Numbered from the stretch's first letter, positions 44,881 through 54,400 are shown. The stretch: DNA of 64,000 nucleotides from Chimaeribacter californicus (GCF_002858675.1 NZ_PJZF01000003.1:186001-250000), one strand, 5' to 3'. Translations and numbers: made by a program. Notes: generated from the sequence alone by a model not told the origin.

Positions 44881-44914
44881 AAAAAACGCCCCGGCCATCA
44901 CAGCCGGGGCGTTT
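44881..44914. terminator. Terminator between the AraC-type gene and chitinase 1
   Basis: AACGCCCCGGC (44885-44895) pairs with GCCGGGGCGTT (44903-44913). The T tract is strong on the minus strand (six T's) and weak on the plus strand. It mainly ends the chitinase transcript. Confidence 0.88.
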
Positions 44915-44943
44915 AATTCATCTATTACTGAATTATGCCGGAA

Positions 44944-47211
44944 TTATTTCAGCATATCCGCGGTGACCTTCACTTCCTGCAAAGTGTTTTCTGCCAGCGT
45001 AGTGATTGCATCGCTGCCGGCACCCGGTGAACCGGCGGTAAATTTCACGGTCACTTTATCCCCGACCTTCAATTTTCGGTTGGCCGACAATGTCACGTCA
45101 TTACCCTGTTCTTTCTTCGAAGAGTAATAGTGTTTACCGTTAAAGGTTTCCATATTATAGGCACCATTAACGTAGCCTACGATACGAAGTTTGGCGTTAA
45201 ACAGGTCCTTCGTTTCAACAATAGAGAAGCCATTTTTATTAACGGTCAGGCCCTTCAACCCTTCTTTGGCCTTTTCCATATCCGCCTCAAGGGTGGGGTT
45301 TTTCATCATCTCTTCGGTAACGGTGATTTTTTTCAGAACCGTATACTCAGCTGAACTGTACCCAGGCGTTTTCGTGGCTTTACGTAATTCAATCACATCA
45401 CCGGCTTTCACTGCTGCCGTCCCTTTGGCTGCTTGTGTCAGTCTGGCGGTATGCTCCCCAGGTTGCAGGGTCATACTGCAGTAATAGACTTTACCCGCAT
45501 AGCTTTCCATCCGGTATATATTATTCACATACACCATATAACGGTTTTCACCGGCCTGATGCGCTTCATCCAGAACGGCAACAATATTCAATACATTATT
45601 AAAATATTGAAGGCGCAGATCTTTCGCTTCAGATTGCTCTTGTGCATCTTTCACATCTTTCACAATGTTGCCCAGCTCATGATCCGGTGTGTCACCGCTC
45701 AGATCCCAGACAATCGCGCCACCGTAGCCTTCGTTATTAATGAAGTCCACTTTCTCACGGATAGATTGCGGATCGTCATAGGTCAACAGCTCTTTGGTGG
45801 CAGCGTTGTACAGGTACGGCACACGCGATTCACTGTCCCAGTAACGGGTGAATTCACCGCTGGCCAGTTTCTCTTTCAGCACATACCACGGGTTGGTACC
45901 GGTGAACTGACCGGCGTCATCCCAGGCACCCTGAGAGGTAGCGGAACCCGCCGCAAACAGGCCCGGCAGCCCCGGGACGATCTCGGTCGGCTCGACATTA
46001 CCCCAGCCGCGGCCATAGTAAGGAATCCCCACCATCAGCTTGTTTTTCGGCACATTATAGGTTTCAGCGTACTCTTTCAGCGTAGAAGCGACGTTGAGTT
46101 TCTGGTCAGCATCCTGGCTGTTGGCATACAGCGGGGCATTGTGACCGGTGATCGGGTCAAATGCGCCGTGAATGTCATAGGCCATCACATTCACGCTGTC
46201 CATCAGCGGGGCGGTGACCGTTGGGTTAATAAATTCAATGTTTTTATGGTTGGTGGTCACCGCAGCAGAGAGCTGGTAGTACTTGTCGTCTTTCTTGCCC
46301 TGTGCGTCCAGCTTGCTGCGCAGGCTCTGCATCAGCTTGGTGAATTGCGCTTTTTCGGCTTCGGTATCCGGGTATTCCCAGTCAACATCGATCCCGTCGA
46401 AGCCCCACTCCAGCATAAAGGCCAGCATACTGTTCGCCAGTTTATCCACGCCTGCATCGGTGGCTGTCGCCGCTTCGAACACGCCTTCAAAGGAGTTATT
46501 CCAGCCGCCCACCGAAATCATATTGGTGACGCCTGCCTCTTCGGTCATCTTATCGAGCTGGCGGAGTAATTCAGGCGCCTTATAGGTGTCATGAATACCT
46601 ACTTCGCCATTTTTAACCACGGCGAAACCGTAATTCAGGTGGGTAATTTGGGAGAAATCAATTTTATCCGGGGTGAAGTAGTTATGGGCTTCATACACCC
46701 CCCACTCCGGGAAGTAACCAATCACTTTACGTTGCTCAGCAACGTTAGCTTTCTGTTTCTTCTGGAAATCAATCGCTTCCTGGCCGCTATACGGAGTGAA
46801 TTTAAAGGTCGCGAGGGTTTTCACCTCAATTTTTGCCCCTTTTGCCCATACTTCATTACTGCCCGGCAGTTCGCCCGGGTTAGACCACCATTTATTCGTC
46901 CAGTAATAGCCGTTATAACGCACCACGGTGTTTGCCTGCGAGTAGGCAATTGTCGGGTCATAATCAACAGCGTTAATCGCCAACTCATCCTTTTCTGCCA
47001 CCACAACGGTCAGGGTGCCGGAAAAGTTATTTTGTTTTTCAGAGGTATAGGCTTCCCATTTCTTACCGTTATCGCGGGAAATCATCTGACTATTATTAAG
47101 GCCGGAAATGGTGTTGGTGCTGTCATTGGCAGAAAGGGTCGCAGCCGACACAGCCAGAGGAGCAGACACAGCCGCCAAAAGAATGGCAGTCGTGATCTTG
47201 CTTAGCTTCAT
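44944..47211 (-). CDS. Secreted GH18 chitinase, copy 1
   Basis: This is a 755-aa glycoside hydrolase family 18 enzyme that would cleave beta-1,4 bonds of chitin. A Sec signal peptide ends near residue 23 (VSA-A). A beta-rich N-terminal domain and a CBM5/12-like chitin-binding module with exposed aromatics (YNGYYWTNKWW, residues 99-109) come first. The GH18 barrel covers about 160-530, with SVGGW, the catalytic DGIDVDWEYP (residues 272-281, acid E279), MAYD and a final IVWDLSGD. The C-terminal 200 residues hold two related beta-domains (RYMVYVNNIYRMESYAGK and RIVGYVNGAYNMETFNGK). AAAGGA precedes the ATG. It is a tandem paralogue of the next gene; their 3' 623 bp are identical as read. Confidence 0.9.
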   Translation of the reverse strand: MKLSKITTAILLAAVSAPLAVSAATLSANDSTNTISGLNNSQMISRDNGKKWEAYTSEKQNNFSGTLTVVVAEKDELAINAVDYDPTIAYSQANTVVRYNGYYWTNKWWSNPGELPGSNEVWAKGAKIEVKTLATFKFTPYSGQEAIDFQKKQKANVAEQRKVIGYFPEWGVYEAHNYFTPDKIDFSQITHLNYGFAVVKNGEVGIHDTYKAPELLRQLDKMTEEAGVTNMISVGGWNNSFEGVFEAATATDAGVDKLANSMLAFMLEWGFDGIDVDWEYPDTEAEKAQFTKLMQSLRSKLDAQGKKDDKYYQLSAAVTTNHKNIEFINPTVTAPLMDSVNVMAYDIHGAFDPITGHNAPLYANSQDADQKLNVASTLKEYAETYNVPKNKLMVGIPYYGRGWGNVEPTEIVPGLPGLFAAGSATSQGAWDDAGQFTGTNPWYVLKEKLASGEFTRYWDSESRVPYLYNAATKELLTYDDPQSIREKVDFINNEGYGGAIVWDLSGDTPDHELGNIVKDVKDAQEQSEAKDLRLQYFNNVLNIVAVLDEAHQAGENRYMVYVNNIYRMESYAGKVYYCSMTLQPGEHTARLTQAAKGTAAVKAGDVIELRKATKTPGYSSAEYTVLKKITVTEEMMKNPTLEADMEKAKEGLKGLTVNKNGFSIVETKDLFNAKLRIVGYVNGAYNMETFNGKHYYSSKKEQGNDVTLSANRKLKVGDKVTVKFTAGSPGAGSDAITTLAENTLQEVKVTADMLK

Positions 47212-47407
47212 AATTATATCCTTTAAAATAATTTAAATTTTGATCATAATGACATCAAGTAAAGCGAGCGGATAATAGACAAAACTGCCAAAACAAAAAG
47301 TAATTATTATTAAAATCTGAATTAATTAAGGATTAAATGAAATGATATTGTGAGGGGTGTTAATATGGCGTGTATTTTTATAGAACGTGATAAATAAAAG
47401 GCAGCAT
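47212..47407. other. Promoter region of chitinase 1
   Basis: This AT-rich gap lies between the two chitinase genes. It must hold the promoter of copy 1, since a terminator ends copy 2 at its right side. I see no clear operator. Confidence 0.4.
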
Positions 47408-47441
47408 AAAAATGCCCCAACCATTACAGTTGGGGCGTTTA
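47404..47441 (-). terminator. Terminator of chitinase 2
   Basis: A hairpin AATGCCCCAAC / GTTGGGGCGTT (with one G-T pair) around CATTACA is followed by TTTT on the minus strand. Its design mirrors the terminator of copy 1, so it was probably duplicated with the gene. Confidence 0.75.
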
Positions 47442-47469
47442 ATCCACATATTACTAAATTATGCCGGGA

Positions 47470-49740
47470 TTATTTTAGCATATCCGCGGTGACCTTCACT
47501 TCCTGCAAAGTGTTTTCTGCCAGCGTAGTGATTGCATCGCTGCCGGCACCCGGTGAACCGGCGGTAAATTTCACGGTCACTTTATCCCCGACCTTCAATT
47601 TTCGGTTGGCCGACAATGTCACGTCATTACCCTGTTCTTTCTTCGAAGAGTAATAGTGTTTACCGTTAAAGGTTTCCATATTATAGGCACCATTAACGTA
47701 GCCTACGATACGAAGTTTGGCGTTAAACAGGTCCTTCGTTTCAACAATAGAGAAGCCATTTTTATTAACGGTCAGGCCCTTCAACCCTTCTTTGGCCTTT
47801 TCCATATCCGCCTCAAGGGTGGGGTTTTTCATCATCTCTTCGGTAACGGTGATTTTTTTCAGAACCGTATACTCAGCTGAACTGTACCCAGGCGTTTTCG
47901 TGGCTTTACGTAATTCAATCACATCACCGGCTTTCACTGCTGCCGTCCCTTTGGCTGCTTGTGTCAGTCTGGCGGTATGCTCCCCAGGTTGCAGGGTCAT
48001 ACTGCAGTAATAGACTTTACCCGCATAGCTTTCCATCCGGTATATATTATTCACATACACCATATAACGGTTTTCACCGGCCTGATGCGCTTCATCCAGT
48101 TCCGCAACAATATTTAAGACATTATTGAAATATTGAAGGCGCAGATCTTTCGCTTCAGATTGCTCCTGGGCGTCTTTCACATCTTTAACGATACTTCCCA
48201 GTTCATGATCCGGTGTATCCCCGCTCAGATCCCAGATAATGGCACCGCCGTAGCCCTGGTTATTAATGAAGTCGACTTTTTCACGGATCGATTGCGGGTC
48301 GTCATAGGTCAGGAACTCTTTGGTGGCGGCGTTATAGAGATACGGCACCCGTGACTCACGGTCCCAGTAACGGGTATAGTCGCCGCTGGCCAGTTTCTCT
48401 TTCAGCACATACCACGGGTTGGTGCCGGTGAACTGGCCGACGTCATCCCAGGCACCCTGAACAGTGGCGGTGCCCGGTGCAAACAGCCCCGGCAGCCCCT
48501 GGACGATCTCGGTCGGCTCCACATCGCCCCAGCCGCGGCCGTAGAAAGGAACCCCCATCAGCAATTTATTTTTCGGTACGTTATAGGTTTCGGCATACTC
48601 TTTCATGGCCGACGAGGCGTTGAATTTCGGGTCAGCATCCTGGCTGTTGGCATACAGCGGTGCATTGTGACCGGTGATTGGGTCAAATGCGCCGTGGAAG
48701 TCATAAGCCATGACGTTAACACTGTCCATCAGCGGGGCGGTGACTTCCGGGTTGATAAACGCAATCTTGTTATGGTTGGTGGTCACCGCAGCAGAGAGCT
48801 GATAGTACTTGTCGTCTTTCTTGCCCTGTGCGTCCAGCTTGCTGCGCAGGCTCTGCATCAGCTTGGTGAACTGCGTTTTTTCGACTTCGGTATCCGGGTA
48901 TTCCCAGTCAACATCGATCCCGTCGAAGCCCCACTCCAGCATAAAGGCCAGCATACTGTTCGCCAGTTTATCCACGCCCGCATCGGTGGCCGTCGCTGCT
49001 TCGAATACGCCTTCTTCCGAGTTATTCCAGCCGCCGATAGACGCCATATACGAGACGCCCGCGTCTTCGGTCATGTCATCCAGCTGTGCCAGCAATCCCG
49101 GACCTTTCTCGGTGTCATGGATCTTCACCTCACCATTCTTGACGACCCCAAAACCGTAATTCAGGTGGGTGAGCTGGGTGAAATCAATTTTATCCGGGGT
49201 AAAGTTATTGTGTGCGTCATACACGCCCCACTCCGGGAAATAGCCCACGACTTTGCGCTGCTCAGCAACTTTGGCTTTCTGGTCTTTCTGGAAATCGATA
49301 GCTTCCTGGCCGCTATAAGGGGTGAATTTAAAAGTGGCGAGGGTGTCAATATCAATTTTCGCGCCTTTCGTCCAGACCTCATTACTGCCCGGCACTTCAC
49401 CTGGGTTCGCCCACCATTTATTGGTCCAGTAATAGCCGTTATACCGTACTACGGTATAGGGCTCGGAATAGGCCATTGACGGATCATACACGACGGAATT
49501 AATCGCCTGATCGTCTTTCATCGCTACCGTTACCGTCAGGGTGCCGGGGAAATTATTTTGTTTTTCATTCGTATACGCCTCCCATTTTTGGCCGTTATCG
49601 CGGGAGATCATCTGGCTGGTATCGAGACCGGTAATGGTGTTGGTGCTGTCATTGGCGCTGAGAGTTGCTGCAAAAGTATATAAAGGGAAGGTAACCGCCG
49701 ACAGAAGCAGCGCGGCAGTTATTTTGTTTAGCCTCATCAT
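47470..49740 (-). CDS. Secreted GH18 chitinase, copy 2
   Basis: This 756-aa paralogue of copy 1 has the same architecture: signal peptide (ends near residue 24), N-terminal domain, CBM5/12-like module, GH18 domain with DGIDVDWEYP (acid near residue 280) and two C-terminal beta-domains. The N-terminal two thirds differ at scattered positions (for example SYMASIGGW against TNMISVGGW), while the last roughly 207 residues are identical. Different substrate preferences are possible. AAGGA lies 5 nt before the first of two ATGs. A terminator separates it from copy 1, so the two may be expressed separately. Confidence 0.9.
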   Translation of the reverse strand: MMRLNKITAALLLSAVTFPLYTFAATLSANDSTNTITGLDTSQMISRDNGQKWEAYTNEKQNNFPGTLTVTVAMKDDQAINSVVYDPSMAYSEPYTVVRYNGYYWTNKWWANPGEVPGSNEVWTKGAKIDIDTLATFKFTPYSGQEAIDFQKDQKAKVAEQRKVVGYFPEWGVYDAHNNFTPDKIDFTQLTHLNYGFGVVKNGEVKIHDTEKGPGLLAQLDDMTEDAGVSYMASIGGWNNSEEGVFEAATATDAGVDKLANSMLAFMLEWGFDGIDVDWEYPDTEVEKTQFTKLMQSLRSKLDAQGKKDDKYYQLSAAVTTNHNKIAFINPEVTAPLMDSVNVMAYDFHGAFDPITGHNAPLYANSQDADPKFNASSAMKEYAETYNVPKNKLLMGVPFYGRGWGDVEPTEIVQGLPGLFAPGTATVQGAWDDVGQFTGTNPWYVLKEKLASGDYTRYWDRESRVPYLYNAATKEFLTYDDPQSIREKVDFINNQGYGGAIIWDLSGDTPDHELGSIVKDVKDAQEQSEAKDLRLQYFNNVLNIVAELDEAHQAGENRYMVYVNNIYRMESYAGKVYYCSMTLQPGEHTARLTQAAKGTAAVKAGDVIELRKATKTPGYSSAEYTVLKKITVTEEMMKNPTLEADMEKAKEGLKGLTVNKNGFSIVETKDLFNAKLRIVGYVNGAYNMETFNGKHYYSSKKEQGNDVTLSANRKLKVGDKVTVKFTAGSPGAGSDAITTLAENTLQEVKVTADMLK

Positions 49741-49969
49741 GACTATCCTTTTGAAAAATTAAAATTGCGATTATGAGAACTTTAATTATCTCGATGAGGA
49801 TAATAAACAAACTAATTCGTTATGAAATTAATCGTTATTACATCTTTATTTAATTATTAGTTAAGTCATAGAATGGCCTGAAGAAATAAATTCCTATTAT
49901 GGCAACAAAGGGCGGGTGTTCTATTTTGGGGTAGCGGAAAAGCGAAAACAAATAAAAGAAAGGGAATCG

Positions 49970-49996
49970 AAATAAAAACGCCCCCAGGAGGGGGCG
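49970..49996 (-). terminator. Rho-independent terminator of ompC
   Basis: CGCCCCC (49979-49985) pairs with GGGGGCG (49990-49996) around AGGA, followed by a T-rich tract on the minus strand. It lies 25 bases after the porin stop. Confidence 0.9.
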
Positions 49997-50021
49997 AATC
50001 AAAAACAGGTGATGCGGAAAC

Positions 50022-51122
50022 TCAGAACTGGTACACCAGGCCCACACCCACTACGTCATCGGTATTGATACCGGCGGCGTTGGTGAACTGGTTGTCGTCC
50101 AGCAGGTTGATTTTGTAATCAACATAGGTAGACATGTTTTTGTTGAAGTAATAGGTCGCGCCGACATCCACATATTTCAGCAGATCCTGGTTACCGAAGC
50201 CTTCAATGTCTTTACCGCGGGATTGCAGGTACGCCACAGAAGGGCGCAGGCCGAAGTCGAACTGGTACTGCGCCACCGCTTCCCAGTTGTCCGCTTCGTT
50301 GGCGAAGCCTTCGATATCGCTGCCGCCGCCGCCGAAGCGGGTGGCGTTGTAGGTTTTGGTGTACATCGCCGCCAGGTAGACGTTGTTGGCGTCATACTTC
50401 AGGCCGCCGGTGTAGGCGTCTGCGCGGTCACCGCGGCCATACAGCGTATCGGCGTTCTGGTCAGTGGTACGGTCAGAGCTGGCATAGGCTGCCGCGGCGC
50501 TGAAGCCGTTGCCCAGATCGTAGGAGAGTGACATGCCGTAGCCGTCGCCATTGCTGTCCAGCACATCACGGCCAGTTTCTTCGGTGCCGCTGCTGTTTTT
50601 GCCCTGGTATTGCAGGCCAAGGCTCAGGCCGTCAACCAGGCCAAAGAAGTTGTTATTGCGGTAGGTCAGCATGCCGTTGCCACGCTGCATCATGAAGTTA
50701 TCTGAACCGTAGGTGTCACCGCCGAACTCCGGCAGTACGTCAGTCCAGGAGCCGACGTCATAAATCACGCCGTAGTTGCGGCCGTAATCCAGTGAGCCGT
50801 AGTCGCCAAATTTCAGGCCGGCGAAACCAACACGGGTAAAGGTATCAGCACTGCCCTCACTTTCTGAGGTGTTCAGCGCCACCTGGTACTCCCACTCGCC
50901 GTACCCGGTTAACTGATTGGTAATCTGCGTCTCACCACGCAGGCCGAAACGCATATAAGACTGGTCGCCATCGCTGCCGTCGTTGTCAGAGAAGTAATGC
51001 AGGCCGTCAATTTTGCCGAACAGATCCAGCTTGTTGCCATCTTTGTTATAAATTTCTGCAGCACCGGCGGTGCCGGCAACCAATAAAGCGGGAACCATCA
51101 GAGAAAGAATGCGGAGTTTCAT
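50022..51122 (-). CDS. ompC: OmpC-type general porin
   Basis: This is a 366-aa outer-membrane porin that forms trimeric 16-strand barrels for passive entry of small solutes. The signal peptide ends AGTAGA before [19 protein letters not shown]. The L3 constriction loop carries [15 protein letters not shown], and the chain ends with the C-terminal phenylalanine (VGLVYQF) needed for BAM recognition. AAGGA lies 7 nt before the ATG. The divergent micF RNA and OmpR-like sites upstream support ompC rather than ompF. Loops are variable, as is usual. Confidence 0.93.
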   Translation of the reverse strand: MKLRILSLMVPALLVAGTAGAAEIYNKDGNKLDLFGKIDGLHYFSDNDGSDGDQSYMRFGLRGETQITNQLTGYGEWEYQVALNTSESEGSADTFTRVGFAGLKFGDYGSLDYGRNYGVIYDVGSWTDVLPEFGGDTYGSDNFMMQRGNGMLTYRNNNFFGLVDGLSLGLQYQGKNSSGTEETGRDVLDSNGDGYGMSLSYDLGNGFSAAAAYASSDRTTDQNADTLYGRGDRADAYTGGLKYDANNVYLAAMYTKTYNATRFGGGGSDIEGFANEADNWEAVAQYQFDFGLRPSVAYLQSRGKDIEGFGNQDLLKYVDVGATYYFNKNMSTYVDYKINLLDDNQFTNAAGINTDDVVGVGLVYQF

Positions 51123-51249
51123 GTTAGTGTCCTTGATCGTGATGTCGGGTGTGCGCCACTGTTACCGATGAATTATTAAGCCCGACAAGGCGAATTCATT
51201 CTCAGGATAAGTGCATAATTAATCCAGAAAGAAAATGCTACCAATTTAC

Positions 51250-51293
51250 CAATAATGTTTCTTTGTTATAAATAAACATTTCAATATGTAATT
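51250..51293 (-). promoter_or_regulatory. Putative OmpR-binding sites upstream of ompC
   Basis: On the minus strand two OmpR-box-like elements can be read: TTACATATTGAAATGTT (around 51275-51291) and, 3' of it, AACAAAGAAACATTA (around 51253-51267). They resemble the TTTACATTTTGAAACAT pattern of the E. coli ompC promoter and lie between ompC and micF. Confidence 0.45.
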
Positions 51294-51434
51294 AAACGCT
51301 GATTATTTGTTCGCAGCACTAAGGCAAATTAAGCATTAATTGGTAAAACATTATAGAAATTTGTATAGATTCATTAAGTTATGAAAATTTACGTTTTTCG
51401 CACCGAATGATAAAGGAAATCTTAAACCGCTCTC

Positions 51435-51440
51435 TATAAT
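51435..51440 (+). promoter_or_regulatory. -10 element of micF
   Basis: A perfect TATAAT lies 7 bases before the expected micF start. The -35 region is poor, which fits an activator-dependent promoter (OmpR, MarA/SoxS family in E. coli). Confidence 0.65.
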
Positions 51441-51447
51441 ACGCCCT

Positions 51448-51530
51448 GCTATCATCATTAGTTGTATTTATTACCTTCATTATCTCAGATAATTTGATTG
51501 TTTTTGCACCGGCCTTTTGGCCGGTTTTTT
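51448..51530 (+). ncRNA. micF: MicF small regulatory RNA
   Basis: This roughly 83-nt RNA starts GCTATCATCATTA, the conserved 5' seed of MicF that pairs with the ompF mRNA around its ribosome-binding site. The following TTTATTACC also matches E. coli MicF. It ends with the hairpin ACCGGCC/GGCCGGT and a T run (51508-51530). It is divergent from ompC, as in E. coli. It represses OmpF with Hfq when OmpR or MarA-type regulators are active. Confidence 0.88.
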
Positions 51531-51902
51531 ATTGCCTTTTTGTGCGGTAATTCCGGTGCGTGATAAGTAATAACGGTAATCACCCATTATTTACCCACTT
51601 GAAATTTATAGGGGAAATAAAGGCCATATGGCTGCTAACCGGGGTGATAATAACCACAGTCTGCCCCCAGGGGTAATAAACTCTCATGCAATGTTTATGA
51701 CAACCGCGCATAACGCCCCTCTTTCCGCTGCCCGCGTTTCCCTGTGCGCGCCCTTCCTGCCGGGCGACCATGCTTCTCAGAACATTCTGCTGCTGCGATT
51801 CGCGGCCATTACTTAGACTTATGTGCAGAAACTTCGCATAATTACCCCCACTTTTTGCCGTCCGCCGCGCGGCAGCCCGTTCAGCCAGTTTGAAGGAATC
51901 GC
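51531..51902. other. Gap between micF and the Sel1-like gene
   Basis: About 370 bases. A 62-codon frame at 51628-51816 has no ribosome-binding site or plausible composition, so I do not call it. The promoter of the next gene probably lies near 51800-51860, which includes a CATAAT-like -10 at 51838. Confidence 0.45.
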
Positions 51903-53909
51903 ATGCCACTTTCTGATACCCAGCCCGATGACATCCTCCGGGCGCGTACCCTGCTCCTGACCCGCCGCTTTGCCAAACTGGATGAGTGGCTGCTGATGCT
52001 GATGCGCGGCTGGCAGTCGCACACCACGCCGGACAGCCAATACGGGCTGATCATGAGCATGGAGAGCCTGTTTGGCGGCAGCGAACTGGATGCGGCCGGT
52101 AGGCTTGAGCTCCTGCGTGAATGGGTGCAGCTGTCGCCGCAGAGCTACCACGCGCAGGTGCTGCTGGGGATGTTCTGGCATGAGCAGGCCTGGGCGATCC
52201 GCAGCCAGGGCGACGAAGATGCCCTGCCGGACAGCCAGTGGCTCGGCGCGCAACTCTGTTGTGACCATGCAGTACAGGCACTGCTGCGGGCGGTGGCGTG
52301 CCACCCGCGCCCGACCCACGCCTACCGCCACCTGATGACCCTCAGCGGCGGCTTTGGTGAGCCTTACTGGCTGCGGGCGCTGTTTGCCGGTGAAGTGCCG
52401 CTGCCGCTGCACCAGAAATTCAGCCTGACCGGCAACCCGGTCTGGGCAGAGGGGCTGTTGTGGCTGGAGGCGCTGGGGGCCGGCGTGCCTGAGCCATGGC
52501 CCTCACAGTTACCGGAGGCGCTGGCCGGGACACGCAGCAAAGAGGAAGACGCCACCGACTACTGGTTGCGGCTGGCGCTGGCGATTCGCCCGGGAGACAC
52601 CGGCACCGTTGAATCCTGGCTGGTGTTTCAGTCACCGCACTGGGGCGGCGATCCGGCTCACTGCGAGACGATGATCGACAGCGCACTGATGGCCGGGTTT
52701 GACGAGGCAACCCGCCGCCGTTTCCGCGCTGAAGTGCTGCTGTTTGCCCTGGGCGGCGACGTCGCGGAGCGCGGCAGCGACCGGGCAGAACAGCTCCAGC
52801 AGCGGCTGGCCGAGGTGCTGGCCCCGCCGCCGGCGCCGGCGCTGCACCAGCGGTTGCTGGAAGCCGCCGCCCCCTGCCTGGCCTACTGGCAGGATGATGA
52901 CGCCGCCGGCCTGGCCTGCTATGCCAAATTGCTGGCGCTGGCCCCTGACCTGATGCCCGCGCCCTCCGCCACGCTGTTTATCTCCCGCGCGGTGCTGGCG
53001 TCCGGCGTGGAGGACCCGCACGCGGTGCTGCCGACGCTGTTGCAACGCGCCTGCGCCTACCCTTCAGATGCGCTGCTGGCGGCCTTTGCCGCCAGCGCCT
53101 GCGCCCATGGGCTGTATGGCGTGCCGGAGAACCTGCGGCTTTCGGCCTCGCTGCTGGATTATGCCGCCTCGCTGCTGGCCGCCCGGCCTGACCGGGCAGT
53201 GACCGAACAGCAGCAGATCACGCTGGCGCATGACATGGCGCTGAACGGCGATCTGCATGCTGCCCATACCCTGCTGCTTGGCATGGCGCTGCGCGGCAGT
53301 GCGCTGCACAGCTATGAGCTGTATCTGTTCTACCGCGATGCCTGGCATGAAGATGTGCCGGAAGCGTTGCGCAGCGCGCAAGGTGCGTTGCAGGCCGCCG
53401 GGCGCGCCGCTGAAGCCGGGCTGGTGCCGGCGATGTTTGCCTATGCCAATGCCCTGCGCGAAGGCGCAGACAGCGGGCCGGATTACGCCGGGGCGATGCA
53501 CTGGTACCAGCAGGCGATTGAGCACGGCGACCTGAACGCCCGTTACTGGCGCGCCACCTGGGCGCTGGAGGCAGGATCAGAGGCGGACAGGCGGCAGGCG
53601 GTGGAAAACTGGCTGCCGGAGATTATCCGGGATGAAAGCAGCAGCACCCGCGCCGAGGCCGCCTGGTCGCTGGGCATGGCATGGCGCGAGGGGCTGGGTT
53701 GCGAGAAAAACCGCTTTATGGCGCAGCAGCTGTTTGAGCTGGCGTTATCGGTTAATCCGGGGCTGGAGGCGGCGCAGGTGGCGCTGGCGGGGCTGAGTGA
53801 GTCCCTGCGGGACAGGATGGTGTTGTGGCAGGATAAACGGAAGCTTGGGGAGGGGGATGTACTTGGGGATCTTCGGGTGGAAGGGGATGCCCGGATGGGG
53901 GAAGTATAA
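51903..53909 (+). CDS. Large helical-repeat protein (DUF4034/Sel1-like)
   Basis: This is a 668-aa protein without signal peptide or membrane segments. The N-terminal part (ARTLLLTRRFAKLDEWLLML, then YRHLMTLSGGFGEPYWL) resembles DUF4034-type tetratricopeptide proteins. The C-terminal part holds Sel1-like repeats: ANALREGADSGPDYAGAMHWYQQAIEHGD and a second with AWREGLGCEKNRFMAQQLFELAL, where G-x-x-x-D/N-x-x-x-A-x-x-W/L-x-x-x-A spacing is visible. Such proteins are usually scaffolds; no partner is evident. GAAGGAATC precedes the ATG. The gene is very GC-rich and its stop codon lies 2 bases before a heptamer array. Confidence 0.7.
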   Translation: MPLSDTQPDDILRARTLLLTRRFAKLDEWLLMLMRGWQSHTTPDSQYGLIMSMESLFGGSELDAAGRLELLREWVQLSPQSYHAQVLLGMFWHEQAWAIRSQGDEDALPDSQWLGAQLCCDHAVQALLRAVACHPRPTHAYRHLMTLSGGFGEPYWLRALFAGEVPLPLHQKFSLTGNPVWAEGLLWLEALGAGVPEPWPSQLPEALAGTRSKEEDATDYWLRLALAIRPGDTGTVESWLVFQSPHWGGDPAHCETMIDSALMAGFDEATRRRFRAEVLLFALGGDVAERGSDRAEQLQQRLAEVLAPPPAPALHQRLLEAAAPCLAYWQDDDAAGLACYAKLLALAPDLMPAPSATLFISRAVLASGVEDPHAVLPTLLQRACAYPSDALLAAFAASACAHGLYGVPENLRLSASLLDYAASLLAARPDRAVTEQQQITLAHDMALNGDLHAAHTLLLGMALRGSALHSYELYLFYRDAWHEDVPEALRSAQGALQAAGRAAEAGLVPAMFAYANALREGADSGPDYAGAMHWYQQAIEHGDLNARYWRATWALEAGSEADRRQAVENWLPEIIRDESSSTRAEAAWSLGMAWREGLGCEKNRFMAQQLFELALSVNPGLEAAQVALAGLSESLRDRMVLWQDKRKLGEGDVLGDLRVEGDARMGEV

Positions 53910-53911
53910 GG

Positions 53912-54079
53912 CCTTATACCTTATACCTTATACCTTATACCTTATGCCTTATGCCTTATGCCTTATGCCTTATGCCTTATGCCTTATGCCTTATGCCTTA
54001 TGCCTTATGCCTTATGCCTTATGCCTTATGCCTTATGCCTTATGCCTTATGCCTTATGCCTTATGCCTTATGCCTTATG
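53912..54079 (+). repeat. Heptanucleotide tandem array, 24 units
   Basis: There are four copies of CCTTATA followed by twenty copies of CCTTATG, with no interruption, for 168 bp. The last base of the unit switches cleanly once, so the array probably grew from two founder variants by slippage. It starts 2 bases after a stop codon. Confidence 0.97.
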
Positions 54080-54109
54080 AGATCGGAGTAGGTTGCGTTG
54101 GCATACGAC

Positions 54110-54400
54110 CAGCACCCTTTCTGCGGCCCCGCTGCCGCCACCGCGCAAGGGGCGCGTAAGCGCCCGCCCCTTGCATCCCCGCGCTTTGGGTGCCCCGGCT
54201 GAATCATTGGCCGCTACCGCGGGTATATTCGCCCCATCCCTGGGGCTCACCCCTTCGGGGCAACGCTTCGCGTTGTGCAAATTGGCTCCCGGCCAATTTG
54301 TCCCTCCAGCGTCCTCCGGGCTAATCGGGCCGGTACAGACACGCTCCCAGCGTGGCTGTACCTCTCGCACACATCCTTGTGTGCTCGCCCGGCCCTGCGG
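54110..54400. repeat. Hairpin-rich non-coding segment
   Basis: Several inverted repeats stand close together: CAAGGGGCG/CGCCCCTTG (54146-54173), CCCC-TTC-GGGG (near 54250), CAACGC-TTC-GCGTTG (54261-54275), CAAATTGG/CCAATTTG (54278-54300) and CACACA/TGTGTG (near 54368-54382). No convincing gene is present. It looks like an interspersed repeat element or structured RNA. Confidence 0.6.

Noticed and set aside
51628..51816. 62-codon ORF after micF
   Set aside because: No ribosome-binding site, biased composition and no family resemblance.
53797..54159. Open frame of 120 codons through the heptamer array giving a repeated LMPYALC peptide
   Set aside because: The frame is open only because a 7-bp unit repeats without stops. 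There is no ribosome-binding site, and it begins inside the Sel1-like gene.
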